NCBI GenBank assembly: GCA_937960785.1
Contig: CALGOZ010000095.1
Span: 1 to 34,543, forward strand
Length of the DNA stretch: 34,543 nucleotides
Source of the DNA: an uncultured Pseudogracilibacillus sp.
Lineage (GTDB): Bacteria > Bacillota > Bacilli > Bacillales > Amphibacillaceae
Reading direction: 5' to 3'
Below the pieces are notes generated by a model. The model searched no databases. It worked only from the letters and a program-made list of their open reading frames with translations, and was not told the DNA's origin. The position numbers were made by a program, and so were the translations under genes. Shown one piece after another: positions 23,861 through 31,900 of this stretch (position 1 is its first letter; each line of letters begins with the position of its first letter).

Positions 23861-25189
23861 ATGACAGATACAGCCGTGCAGTTACGGGAACAACCGATTC
23901 GGAAAGTGTTTTTTAAATATTTAATCCCTTCGACGTTAGGTTTATTACTAATGTCGATTAATATCGTCATCGACGGTATTTTTATCGGTCACGGAGTTGG
24001 AGCAAGCGGTTTAGCAGCTGTAAATATCGCCGTACCGATTTATTCTTTTTTTTACGGGATTGCTCTTTGGGTTGGAATTGGTGGAGCGACGAAATATTCG
24101 ATGTTTCTCGGAAGAGGAAAAATAAAAAGAGCTCAACAAACCTTTTCCTTATCTTTTGTTACAGCTATTATTGCAACGGCGATTGTCTCTGTCGTTTCCA
24201 TTCTTAATATTGAACGTTTAGCCTACTTTTTTGGTGCGAATGATGAGATTATCAATCTTGTAATCGACTATATGTTCGTAATTTTAGCCTTCGGTATCGT
24301 CTTTGTGTTAGAAAGTATGTTAAGTGTTTTTGTTCGTAATGATGGCAACCCGACTTTAGTAATGGTTTCTTTAATTGTTGCAGCAGTGGGGAATGTTATT
24401 TTAAACTATTTATTCATTTTCGTATTTAAATGGGGTGTTAAAGGGGCAGCTTATGCAACAGTCCTTGCGACGGTTATCGCCTTTATCGTAATGCTTGCTC
24501 ATTTTTTCCGTAAACAAAGTACGTTAGCTTTCGTACGTTTTGGGTGGCGATGTAAGTCGCTACAAAAAATTATCACAATCGGTTTTCCGAGTTTAATTTC
24601 TGAAGTAGCTATCGCTTTAGTAACCTTCGGATATAATATTTCTCTTATGCGCTTAACTGGTGAATTAGGTGTCGCTGCTTTTTCAATCGTTAATTATTTA
24701 CACACAATGGCAGCTTTAATGTTTATTGGAATTGGATCTGCCCTTCAACCTTTAGTTAGCTTTTATTTCGGGGCTAAGCTGTTCGAACACATGAAAGAAA
24801 GTTTGCGATTTGCTGTCGGCTCAGCGTTAGTGTTCGGGGTCGTTTCTTTCCTTACCGGATTATTTTTTGCCGGACCTTTAACGTTAATGTTTAATGCGCA
24901 AGAACCTACGCTTTATGAGATGACTGTAACTGGTATTCAACTGTTTTTTATAAACTATATTTTCTTAGGAATTAATATTGTGTATTCGACTTATTATCAA
25001 TCGATTGGCCTCGTTAAATTGTCGTTAATTATAACGGTAGCCCGGAGTATTGTACTCGTTGTGATCCTATTAATTATCTTGCCCTTTTTCTTTGGTACGA
25101 CGGGTGTATGGTTAGTTGTTCCGCTTGCCGAGGGGCTAACAGTGTTATTAGTTTTGTTAATTCGTAAACGAAACCTTCGTATCGTATAA
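23861..25189 (+). CDS. MATE family efflux transporter (MepA-like)
   Basis: This is a 442-residue, 12-span multidrug and toxin extrusion protein. The two homologous halves are visible: LREQPIRKVFFKYLIPSTLG and NIVIDGIFIGHGVGASGLAAVNIAVPI open the first half, and ITIGFPSLISEVAIALVTFGYN opens the second near 232-253. GIGSALQPLVSFYFGAK is the expected conserved loop of the second half. Such proteins expel cationic compounds in exchange for Na+ or H+; in a cell with a Mrp-driven sodium cycle, Na+ coupling is likely but is not shown by the sequence. AGGAGGTGACAGT precedes the ATG. Confidence 0.92.
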   Translation: MTDTAVQLREQPIRKVFFKYLIPSTLGLLLMSINIVIDGIFIGHGVGASGLAAVNIAVPIYSFFYGIALWVGIGGATKYSMFLGRGKIKRAQQTFSLSFVTAIIATAIVSVVSILNIERLAYFFGANDEIINLVIDYMFVILAFGIVFVLESMLSVFVRNDGNPTLVMVSLIVAAVGNVILNYLFIFVFKWGVKGAAYATVLATVIAFIVMLAHFFRKQSTLAFVRFGWRCKSLQKIITIGFPSLISEVAIALVTFGYNISLMRLTGELGVAAFSIVNYLHTMAALMFIGIGSALQPLVSFYFGAKLFEHMKESLRFAVGSALVFGVVSFLTGLFFAGPLTLMFNAQEPTLYEMTVTGIQLFFINYIFLGINIVYSTYYQSIGLVKLSLIITVARSIVLVVILLIILPFFFGTTGVWLVVPLAEGLTVLLVLLIRKRNLRIV

Positions 25190-25211
25190 AATAATTAGGA
25201 AATAGTCGTCT

Positions 25212-25227
25212 CATTTCCCGGGAAATG
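25212..25227. repeat. 16-bp perfect palindrome
   Basis: CATTTCCCGGGAAATG is identical to its reverse complement. It lies in the 134-bp gap between two convergent genes. No function can be assigned. Confidence 0.6.
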
Positions 25228-25260
25228 TCGAAGCAATAAAAAGGAACAATCAAAAAGATA

Positions 25261-25313
25261 AAAAGCGCCCAGAGTAAAGGTAACCTTCTCCCTTATCTTC
25301 TCTGGACGCTTTT
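25261..25313. terminator. Bidirectional terminator between the MATE and sirtuin genes
   Basis: AAAAGCGCCCAGAG (25261-25274) and CTCTGGACGCTTTT (25300-25313) pair with one mismatch, with A-runs and T-runs on the outside. Confidence 0.85.
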
Positions 25314-25323
25314 AAAAGTGTCA

Positions 25324-26049
25324 TTACCTCTTTAAATGTTGGTCGATTTCGATTAATGCTTCTTTAATACTTTTGTCGCGAATGGTTGCATCGGCATAGC
25401 GATCAAAATCAGTCGGTTCTCGATTAATGATAACGAGTTTTGCACCGTTTTCCTTTGCTACCAGTGGGAACATATTGGCAGGAGATACAGTTAAAGAAGA
25501 TCCCAATACGATAAATAAATCTGCTTGTCGAGCCATAACTTCAGCTTGTTGGAACGTATCTTGAGGTAATTGCTCACCGAAAAGGACGATACCTGGGCGA
25601 ATCGTTCCACCACAATCACACTTCGTCTCCCCATCGAAATAAGCCTGGCGATTATGTTCCTTTTTACAAGCATGACAATGGAAGGAATGGAAAGAACCGT
25701 GAAGTTCCATTACTTGCTTATTTCCCGCATCAAAATGAAAGGCATCGACATTTTGCGTAATTATACCGTCAATCAAACCAGCCTTCTCCCATTCTGCTAA
25801 AATATAATGACCACGATGAGGTTCATATTTAAATAACTCTCGTAAACGAAAGCGATAAAATTCAGTAAACTCCTCCTCGTTATGAACGAGGGCTTGCACG
25901 TTCGCTAATTCATCTGGGTTAAACTTTTCCCATAAGCCACGATCTTTCGTCCGGAAATCGGGCAAACCACTTTCCGTTGACATCCCCGCCCCTGTGAAAA
26001 TGACAGCACTATTTGCTTCTTGTAACCATTGGGTCACTTTTTTAATCAT
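25324..26049 (-). CDS. NAD-dependent protein deacetylase (sirtuin, CobB/Sir2 family)
   Basis: This 241-residue cytoplasmic enzyme removes acyl groups from lysines using NAD+. All catalytic parts are present: GAGMSTESGLPDFR (20-33), TQNVDAFH (98-105), the catalytic histidine in ELHGSF (H118), zinc ligands C125, C128, C144 and C146, and GSSLTVSPA near 192-200. I start at the second ATG (26049), where AGGAGG is about 8 bases upstream; the first ATG (26055) lies too close to it. The spacing between the two zinc pairs is short (15 residues), a compact zinc ribbon. Monocistronic. Confidence 0.94.
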   Translation of the reverse strand: MIKKVTQWLQEANSAVIFTGAGMSTESGLPDFRTKDRGLWEKFNPDELANVQALVHNEEEFTEFYRFRLRELFKYEPHRGHYILAEWEKAGLIDGIITQNVDAFHFDAGNKQVMELHGSFHSFHCHACKKEHNRQAYFDGETKCDCGGTIRPGIVLFGEQLPQDTFQQAEVMARQADLFIVLGSSLTVSPANMFPLVAKENGAKLVIINREPTDFDRYADATIRDKSIKEALIEIDQHLKR

Positions 26050-26227
26050 CCGCATTCCTCCTCTTCTTACTTAGCTAATGAAGAAGCCCTCCTTTTGCTT
26101 TATCATATCACAGAAACCGTTCACCGTTGAGTGCTTCAACTGTTATAAAGAAAAATAAAAAAGATTCCAGTAAATAGTTACCGAAATCCTCTTCACTAAT
26201 ATAGATAAAAAGAAAATAACAACTTTC

Positions 26228-27610
26228 CTAAACAACTCCATGTTCAATCATCGTATCGGCTACTTTTGTAAAACCGGCGATATTAGCGCCGACGACTAAG
26301 TTGCCCGGATGACCATATTCATTTGCTGCATTGACGACGTTCCAATAGATCTCTTTCATAATTAGCTTTAAATGCTGATTGACTTGTTCGAAAGTCCAAC
26401 GTAGCCGTGAACTATTTTGGGCCATTTCTAAGGCAGAACAAGCTACTCCCCCGGCATTTACTGCTTGAGCTGGCCCGAACATAATATCGTTTTCGAGGAA
26501 GGCCTCAATCGCTTCGCTTGTACAAGGCATATTTGCCCCTTCAGCGACGACTTTTACATCATTTTCAATAAGCATTTGGGCAGCCGCTAAGTCAATTTCA
26601 TTTTGTGTTGCACAAGGAAGAGCGATATCACAAGGTACAGACCAAATATCAGAGCAATTATCGAAGTATTCTGCTTCTGGGTGAGTGTCGACATATTCTT
26701 TAATCCGTCCGCCTTCAGAAATTTTAATTCGTTTAATTGTTTGTAAACTTAATCCATTCTTATCATATATGTAACCGTTGGAGTCACTACAGGCAACGAC
26801 TTTGGCTCCAAGTTGGATTGCTTTTTCCATTGCATAAATAGCAACATTTCCTGAACCTGAGGTGATCACGGTCATATTTTTTAATGATTGTCTTTTTTCT
26901 TTTAGCATTTCTTCAACGAAATAAATCGTTCCATATCCCGTCGCTTCCGTTCTTCCTAAACTACCGCCATAATTTTGTCCTTTTCCTGTTAAGACGCCGG
27001 CTTCGTAGATTCCTTTTAATCGTTTGTATTGCCCGAACATATAGCCGATTTCCCGACGACCTACCCCAATATCGCCAGCAGGTACATCGATATCAGGACC
27101 GATATGACGGTACAATTCGGTCATGTAACTTTGACAAAAACGCATAATTTCATTCTCAGACTTACCTTTCGGGTCGAAATCAGCTCCACCCTTTCCACCA
27201 CCAATTGGTTGACCGGTTAAAGAGTTTTTAAAAATTTGTGTTAAAGATAAAAATTTCATCACACTTAGATTAACTGTCGGATGGAATCGTATACCCCCTT
27301 TATAAGGTCCAAGGGCGCTATTATATTGCACACGATAACCCCGGTTCACTTGAGCCTTACCTTCATCATCGATCCATGGTACACGAAACGTAATAATTCG
27401 TTCGGGCTCAATAATTCTTTCCAATATATTATGTTCTATGTATGTGCGATTCTTCACAAACACAGGTATAAGAGAGTCGAACAACATTTTTGTCGCTTGT
27501 AAAAACTCAGTCTCATGCGGGTCCCGCTGCTTTACTTTTCCGAAGACTTGATTAATATAGTCGATTGCTTCTTGTTCAGCGCGACCTTCACCTTTTTTGT
27601 TCGTGATCAT
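26228..27610 (-). CDS. gdhA: NADP-specific glutamate dehydrogenase
   Basis: This is a 460-residue enzyme that makes glutamate from 2-oxoglutarate and ammonia. The active-site lysine lies in GGGKGGADFDPKGK (K140), the catalytic aspartate in PAGDIGVGRREIGY (D180), and the nucleotide-binding fold is TSGSGNVAIYAMEKA followed by CSDSNG, which fits NADP(H) preference. Length matches the hexameric NADP class. AGGAGG lies 7 bases before the ATG. It faces a GltC-like LysR regulator across 249 bp containing two dyads, in the position that gltAB holds in B. subtilis. This suggests that GDH is used for ammonium assimilation and is under GltC-type control. Confidence 0.96.
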   Translation of the reverse strand: MITNKKGEGRAEQEAIDYINQVFGKVKQRDPHETEFLQATKMLFDSLIPVFVKNRTYIEHNILERIIEPERIITFRVPWIDDEGKAQVNRGYRVQYNSALGPYKGGIRFHPTVNLSVMKFLSLTQIFKNSLTGQPIGGGKGGADFDPKGKSENEIMRFCQSYMTELYRHIGPDIDVPAGDIGVGRREIGYMFGQYKRLKGIYEAGVLTGKGQNYGGSLGRTEATGYGTIYFVEEMLKEKRQSLKNMTVITSGSGNVAIYAMEKAIQLGAKVVACSDSNGYIYDKNGLSLQTIKRIKISEGGRIKEYVDTHPEAEYFDNCSDIWSVPCDIALPCATQNEIDLAAAQMLIENDVKVVAEGANMPCTSEAIEAFLENDIMFGPAQAVNAGGVACSALEMAQNSSRLRWTFEQVNQHLKLIMKEIYWNVVNAANEYGHPGNLVVGANIAGFTKVADTMIEHGVV

Positions 27611-27647
27611 TTCGTCGACCTCCTCTTAGTAGTCCTACTTCATGAGG

Positions 27648-27673
27648 TTAACGGTTATATACCGCTAATTATA
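27648..27673 (-). promoter_or_regulatory. gdhA -10 with a dyad over the transcription start
   Basis: Leftward TATAAT at 27673-27668 has no good -35, as expected for an activated promoter. Directly downstream is the dyad TTAACGGT (27648-27655) / ACCGCTAA (27661-27668), 7 of 8 positions matching with 5 bases between, where a repressor would block initiation. Confidence 0.5.
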
Positions 27674-27691
27674 TTGTACATAACAGAATCA

Positions 27692-27715
27692 ATCTATACA
27701 ATAGAAATTATAGAT
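27692..27715. promoter_or_regulatory. Dyad upstream of gdhA; candidate GltC-type LysR binding site
   Basis: ATCTATA (27692-27698) and TATAGAT (27709-27715) are perfect inverted copies separated by 10 bases. The site covers about -31 to -54 relative to the predicted gdhA start, which is the usual location of a LysR-type activation site. Confidence 0.5.
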
Positions 27716-27859
27716 AACAATTATACGGACTTGCGATAACCATATTGATAGCTAGCCTTTTATATACATGTATGTAGCTTGATTTGTTTAATGGAAGTAT
27801 AAGATAACTCGATTGCCTTCGATTTCAAAGGCTTTATTCATACGATAGGAGTGGAAACG

Positions 27860-28765
27860 ATGGAACTTCGTCAATTGAAGTATTTTATAGAAGTTGCTAA
27901 GCGTGAACACGTAACAGAAGCGGCAAATGTCCTTCATGTAGCTCAGTCGGCTGTAAGTAGACAAATTTTTAATTTAGAAGAGGAGCTCGGAGTAGATTTA
28001 TTTATTCGTGAAGGGCGAACAGTCCGCCTAACACGAATCGGGAAAATATTTTTAGAACATGCCGAACGAGCTCTACACGTAATTGAAGATGCTAAAAGAG
28101 TCGTTGAGGAATATCGCGACCCGGAGAAAGGGACGATTCATATCGGATTTTCCGCCAGTTTAGCCTCATACATTTTACCAACAGCGATTAGCTATTTTCG
28201 AAAGGAATATCCCCATGTTCAATTCGTCTTAAATGAAGGCTCTTATAGTGAATTAATTGATTCGGTAATTCGTGGCGAAATTAATATGGCATTATTAGGA
28301 CCTCTTCCCCAGGATCAGAAAAAAATAAAAGGAACGGTCCTTTTTACAGAAGATATTGTCGCTCTTTTACCGAGTAGTCATCGATTAGCCGAACGAACTT
28401 CTATAAAATTAACAGAGCTACGGGACGATCCATTCGTCTTGTACCCTAAGGGGTACGTATTGCACGATGTCATTATGGAAGGCTGTTTACAACGTGGCTT
28501 TCGTCCACAAGTCGCCTTTGAAGGAAAGGATTTAGATGCGATTAAAGGTCTTGTATCCGCCGGTTTAGGTGTAACGATGCTTCCAGAAGTTACATTAATC
28601 GATAATTTACCTCGAGCAACCGCACGTGTGCCAATCGTCGAACCTAGTTTAAAACGGACCGTCGGAATAATTGTACCGAAAGAACGAGAATTGTTGCCGA
28701 CAGAAAAGGAGTTTTTTAAATTTATTCGGGCGTTTTTCAAACGAATCGAACATTTCCAACAGTAA
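27860..28765 (+). CDS. gltC: LysR-family transcriptional regulator, GltC-like
   Basis: This is a 301-residue LysR-type regulator. The N-terminal helix-turn-helix is typical (MELRQLKYFIEVAKREHVTE, then AQSAVSRQIFNLEEELG). The effector domain closely follows B. subtilis GltC: GTIHIGFSASLASYILPT, NMALLGPLP, GEDLDAIKGLVSAG-like GKDLDAIKGLVSAGLGVTMLP and RTVGIIVPKERELLP. GltC activates glutamate synthase genes in response to 2-oxoglutarate and is held by glutamate dehydrogenase. Here the divergent target is gdhA rather than gltAB. ATG 27860 is chosen because AGGAGTGG lies 5 bases upstream; a GTG three codons earlier overlaps that site. The orthology is by eye and CitR-like relatives are possible. 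Confidence 0.88.
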   Translation: MELRQLKYFIEVAKREHVTEAANVLHVAQSAVSRQIFNLEEELGVDLFIREGRTVRLTRIGKIFLEHAERALHVIEDAKRVVEEYRDPEKGTIHIGFSASLASYILPTAISYFRKEYPHVQFVLNEGSYSELIDSVIRGEINMALLGPLPQDQKKIKGTVLFTEDIVALLPSSHRLAERTSIKLTELRDDPFVLYPKGYVLHDVIMEGCLQRGFRPQVAFEGKDLDAIKGLVSAGLGVTMLPEVTLIDNLPRATARVPIVEPSLKRTVGIIVPKERELLPTEKEFFKFIRAFFKRIEHFQQ

Positions 28766-28817
28766 AAAAGGCCAACAACGGTGTTCAGAAGCTTACTGAC
28801 CGGAGTTTATGTAACAT

Positions 28818-28857
28818 AAAGATGGACTGGTCTTTTAAGATTTAGTCCATCTTTTGT
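28818..28857. terminator. Terminator after the gltC-like gene
   Basis: AAAGATGGACT (28818-28828) pairs perfectly with AGTCCATCTTT (28844-28854) and is followed by T's. An alternative overlapping stem (TTTATG/CATAAA with outer GACC/GGTC) lies just before it. Confidence 0.85.
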
Positions 28858-28895
28858 ATTAGGATAAATTAGATTCTATCTTCTAGACGATTCTT

Positions 28896-29855
28896 TTATG
28901 GTGTGGCTTCAATTTCTTCCTCTAATGCCTGGAGACGTTCTTCAACTTCAGCTTTTGTTAAGTTATGCTCGATGACATACCGGTTATTTGGACTACGACG
29001 ACAGGCATCTGTACAGCCTCGTAAATATTTATGCTCGTTTTCTTCAGAGCATAGAATTTGTTTGTTGCATGTAGGATCACCACAGTTTACATATCGCTCA
29101 CAAGGTGTTCCGTCAAAATGATCACGACCGATAATCACGTGCTCTGTTCGATTAATCGGAACGGTTAATCGCTCGTCAAAGACATAACAAACCCCATCCC
29201 ATAACTTTCCTTTTACCTCAGGATCTCGGCCGTAAGTGACAATACCACCTTCAAGTTGAGCGACTTCTGGGAAGCCCTCTTTAATCAACCATCCGGTAAA
29301 TTTTTCACAGCGAATCCCACCGGTGCAATAAGTTAAAATTCGCTTACCTTCTAGGAGATGACGATTCTCTTCAACCCATTCTGGTAATTCACGAAACGTA
29401 CGGATATCTGGACGAATAGCACCACGAAAATGCCCGACATCATATTCGTAATCATTACGCGTATCTAAAATAACGGTATCTTCATCTTGCATCGCTTCGT
29501 AAAATTCTTTCGGTGACAAATATTCTCCAGTTAATTCTGTCGGTTTAATCGGATCATCTAGACGTAATGTAACGAGTTCCTTCCGTGGACGTACGTGCAT
29601 CTTCTTGAAGGCATGTCCATCGTGAGGATCGATTTTAAATACAATATTAGAAAAACGCTCATCAGCGCGCAATGTTTCCATGTAATGCTCAGTTTGTTCG
29701 ACGGTTCCTGATACAGTACCGTTAATACCATAATCAGCTACTAAGATTCGTCCTTTTAACCCGAGTTCTTTACAGAAGGCTAAATGCTCCTTTGCAAATT
29801 GTTCATAATTCGGTAAATCGACGAAATGATAATATAGCAACACTTGATATTTCAT
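28896..29855 (-). CDS. trhO: tRNA uridine(34) hydroxylase TrhO (rhodanese-domain protein, YbfQ-like)
   Basis: This 319-residue cytoplasmic enzyme makes 5-hydroxyuridine at tRNA position 34 using molecular oxygen. Order of parts: an N-terminal acylphosphatase-like region (about 1-95; LLYYHFVDL and NGTVSGT), a rhodanese domain (about 115-215) with the active-site cysteine in TYCTGGIRCEKFTGW (C177, with C183), and a cysteine-rich C-terminus (CERYVNCGDPTCNKQILCSE, then CTDACRRSPNNRY) typical of the Bacillus form. AAGGTGG precedes the ATG. Confidence 0.93.
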   Translation of the reverse strand: MKYQVLLYYHFVDLPNYEQFAKEHLAFCKELGLKGRILVADYGINGTVSGTVEQTEHYMETLRADERFSNIVFKIDPHDGHAFKKMHVRPRKELVTLRLDDPIKPTELTGEYLSPKEFYEAMQDEDTVILDTRNDYEYDVGHFRGAIRPDIRTFRELPEWVEENRHLLEGKRILTYCTGGIRCEKFTGWLIKEGFPEVAQLEGGIVTYGRDPEVKGKLWDGVCYVFDERLTVPINRTEHVIIGRDHFDGTPCERYVNCGDPTCNKQILCSEENEHKYLRGCTDACRRSPNNRYVIEHNLTKAEVEERLQALEEEIEATP

Positions 29856-29925
29856 TTTGCAACCACCTTATTTTCATATTTACAAGATATGAATATAAGT
29901 TTATTCGTCTACCTTGTTAGTTGAG

Positions 29926-29954
29926 ATTATACATCGTTCTTTTCGCTAGTACAA
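29926..29954 (-). promoter_or_regulatory. trhO: Sigma-A promoter of trhO
   Basis: Reading leftward, TTGTAC (29954-29949) and TATAAT (29931-29926) are 17 bp apart. Confidence 0.65.
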
Positions 29955-30092
29955 ATAGAATAAGTTTTTTAATAAAAAAATTAATAATTTATATAGATAT
30001 AAGGTTTTAAGTCGTTTTGCAATCGCGAATTTTTCTGATTTTATGGAAAAATTTAACACTTAATAAAAAATTAAAATAAAAACTGTTTAAGC

Positions 30093-30121
30093 TTGCTTTT
30101 TAACAATAAAAAGTGTAAAGT
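30093..30121 (+). promoter_or_regulatory. Candidate promoter of the cold-shock gene
   Basis: TTGCTT (30093-30098) and TAAAGT (30116-30121) with a 17-bp spacer would give a leader of about 110 bases, the long leader expected of a csp gene. Confidence 0.45.
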
Positions 30122-30150
30122 TAAACTAGCAAATGAGAATTGAAGTGTAA

Positions 30151-30190
30151 TGCATGTTTACGATCTCTTTAACAAAGTGGTGTAAACGCA
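30151..30190 (+). other. Stem-loop in the cold-shock mRNA leader
   Basis: TGCATGTTTAC (30151-30161) pairs with GTAAACGCA (30182-30190) apart from a two-base bulge, and encloses a smaller CTTT/AAAG stem. It lies about 30 bases before the ribosome binding site and could act as a temperature-responsive element. Confidence 0.45.
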
Positions 30191-30237
30191 GGTTTCAATT
30201 GATTTGCACGATATTTGTATAAGGAGGTCGTTGAAAC

Positions 30238-30438
30238 ATGATGACTGGAAAAGTTAAATGGTTTAACTCTGAAAAAGGTTTCGGTTTTATCGAGCGTGAA
30301 GACGGAGACGATGTTTTCGTTCATTTCTCAGCAATCCAAGCTGAAGGATTTAAAACGCTTGAAGAAGGTCAAGATGTGGAATTCGAAATCGTCGAAGGCG
30401 ATCGCGGACCACAAGCTGCTAACGTAGTATCATTATAA
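30238..30438 (+). CDS. Cold-shock protein (CspB/CspD type)
   Basis: This is a 66-residue single cold-shock domain, a five-stranded barrel that binds single-stranded RNA and acts as an RNA chaperone. Both RNA-binding motifs are present: KGFGFIE (RNP1) and VFVHF (RNP2). The sequence GKVKWFNSEKGFGFI through EGDRGPQAANVVSL is almost that of the Bacillus proteins. The first of two adjacent ATGs gives the standard 66-residue length; AAGGAGG is 10 bases upstream. Confidence 0.97.
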   Translation: MMTGKVKWFNSEKGFGFIEREDGDDVFVHFSAIQAEGFKTLEEGQDVEFEIVEGDRGPQAANVVSL

Positions 30439-30458
30439 TTGACGGTTAACGAAATAAG

Positions 30459-30490
30459 AAGAGCCTATCGATAGGGTAGGCTCTTTTTTA
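30459..30490 (+). terminator. Terminator of the cold-shock gene
   Basis: AAGAGCCTA (30459-30467) pairs perfectly with TAGGCTCTT (30477-30485), followed by T's. Confidence 0.9.
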
Positions 30491-30523
30491 ATACATAAAG
30501 ATATGATTTAGAGGAGTTTTAGC

Positions 30524-30835
30524 ATGAATCTATCTGAAAAAGATCAATATATAATTAACCAATATCAAGAAGATGAGGAAATGATGGTGTTGTTGTATGC
30601 CCAATGGTGTATCAATCATGATGTCGATCCACATACACTATATGAAAAAGCCTACCCTAAACAACCGAAAAACAAATTGCTCGATGAAGCGTTAACAAAG
30701 ACAGTAGACAAGGAAGCATCGGAGGAAATTGGAACGGACTTAATTATCGCCCTTTTACAAGCCTTTGGAAATGATGATTTAGCCTTTCAACTTAATCAAA
30801 TTGCGCAAAAAGAAGACGAAACAAAAGCCGAATAA
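30524..30835 (+). CDS. Small conserved-looking protein of unknown function
   Basis: This 103-residue soluble, acidic protein has GAGGAG at good spacing before the ATG and a strong terminator overlapping its end, so it is a real gene. The first half (DQYIINQYQEDEEMMVLLYAQWCINHDVDPHTLYEKAYP) looks helical, with a Trp-Cys pair and a Tyr-Pro at the boundary. The second half is a helical segment (EEIGTDLIIALLQAFGNDDLAFQLNQIA). There are no membrane spans, signal peptide or catalytic motif. I do not recognise the family and assign no function. Confidence 0.8.
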   Translation: MNLSEKDQYIINQYQEDEEMMVLLYAQWCINHDVDPHTLYEKAYPKQPKNKLLDEALTKTVDKEASEEIGTDLIIALLQAFGNDDLAFQLNQIAQKEDETKAE

Positions 30836-30860
30836 AAAAGGCTTTCGTTTCGTATTTTTT
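30816..30860. terminator. Bidirectional terminator overlapping the end of the small gene
   Basis: ACGAAACAAAAGCC (30816-30829) pairs with GGCTTTCGTTTCGT (30840-30853) with one mismatch, then T6. Its left arm includes the last codons of the small gene, and the right side abuts the stop of the convergent ykwC-like gene. Confidence 0.87.
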
Positions 30861-31731
30861 ATAAGTCGAAATATTTAATTAAGGCATGTATGCCTTTCTC
30901 TCCTTTACCATGGTCAGCTAACTTTTCGTACATTTTTAAGGCAAGTTTTAATCCAGGTGGTTCAAAGCCCAGTTCCTTTGCAGATTCAAGGGCAATTTTC
31001 ATATCTTTTATATAATGCTTAATTGCAAAACCTGGAGCAAAATCGCCCTCTAAAATACGCGGTGTATAATTCGTAAGCGACCAGCTACTTGCGGCTCCGG
31101 TTGAAATCGATTTTAATACTTTTTCCGGATTTAATCCAGACTTCCGCGCATAGACAAGGGCTTCAGCCAAACCAATCATTAAGGGGGCGACTGTAATTTG
31201 ATTTACCATTTTCGTATGTTGCCCTGCTCCAGCTGGACCTTGTAAAACAATATTATTTCCCATCACTTGTAAAATTGGCAAAACTACGTCAAAGTCTGCT
31301 TTTTCACCCCCGACCATAATAGCTAATTTTGCTTCTTTTGCTCCGATATCGCCACCGGATACCGGTGCATCGAGGGCATGGAGTTGTTTTTGTTTTGCTT
31401 TTTCATAAATCTCCTCTGCTAACTTTGGACTCGATGTTGTCATGTCGATTAAGTAGGCTCCTTGTTTTGCATTTTCTATTAGCCCTGTTTCACCGAAGTA
31501 AACTTCTCTAACATCATTAGGAGTACCGATCATCGTTATAATGATATCAGTTTTTTTGGCTAATTGTTGAACGGAATCTTCCCACCTTGCTCCTTTTTCA
31601 ATTAATTCATTGGCTTTATGTTTCGTTCGGGTATAGACGTGCAGTGGATAACCAGCCTCAAGCAAGTGTTTCGCCATACTTTTTCCCATTACACCCGTAC
31701 CGATAAAACCAATAGTCTCCTTGTTTTCCAT
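30859..31731 (-). CDS. ykwC: 3-hydroxyisobutyrate dehydrogenase-family protein (YkwC-like)
   Basis: This is a 290-residue NAD(P)-dependent beta-hydroxyacid dehydrogenase. The Rossmann motif GFIGTGVMGKSMAKHL lies at residues 8-23, the substrate-binding DAPVSGGDIGA near 117-127, and the catalytic lysine in GAGQHTKMVNQ near residue 170. It is close to B. subtilis YkwC, whose substrate is not firmly known; the family acts on 3-hydroxyisobutyrate (valine breakdown), tartronate semialdehyde and similar acids. ATG 31731 is chosen because GGGGG lies 7-8 bases upstream; the frame is open to an ATG at 31755 that falls inside a palindrome and lacks a site. Confidence 0.92.
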   Translation of the reverse strand: MENKETIGFIGTGVMGKSMAKHLLEAGYPLHVYTRTKHKANELIEKGARWEDSVQQLAKKTDIIITMIGTPNDVREVYFGETGLIENAKQGAYLIDMTTSSPKLAEEIYEKAKQKQLHALDAPVSGGDIGAKEAKLAIMVGGEKADFDVVLPILQVMGNNIVLQGPAGAGQHTKMVNQITVAPLMIGLAEALVYARKSGLNPEKVLKSISTGAASSWSLTNYTPRILEGDFAPGFAIKHYIKDMKIALESAKELGFEPPGLKLALKMYEKLADHGKGEKGIHALIKYFDL

Positions 31732-31750
31732 CGAATGTCCCCCTTTACAA

Positions 31751-31765
31751 AACATTCTGAATGTT
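31751..31765. promoter_or_regulatory. Perfect dyad upstream of the ykwC-like gene; candidate operator
   Basis: AACATTC, one base, GAATGTT: a 15-bp perfect dyad just upstream of the ribosome binding site. Its size and form fit a TetR-type or similar dimeric repressor, but the regulator is not in this window. Confidence 0.45.
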
Positions 31766-31900
31766 CAATTTTTATTTATAGCCACATATTAACACATTTC
31801 GTTTTTATAAATAAAGAATCAATTTATTGAACTTACATAAATTAAAACAACGATAGGAACATTTATCGTTGAAAATTAATAATCGGAGGCGACTTTTTCG

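Larger units (their letters stand above)
29856..30237. other. Divergent regulatory region between trhO and the cold-shock gene
   Basis: This 382-bp gene-free region is very AT-rich. It holds the leftward trhO promoter, the rightward cold-shock promoter and a structured cold-shock leader, each listed separately. Nothing else coding is seen. Confidence 0.7.
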
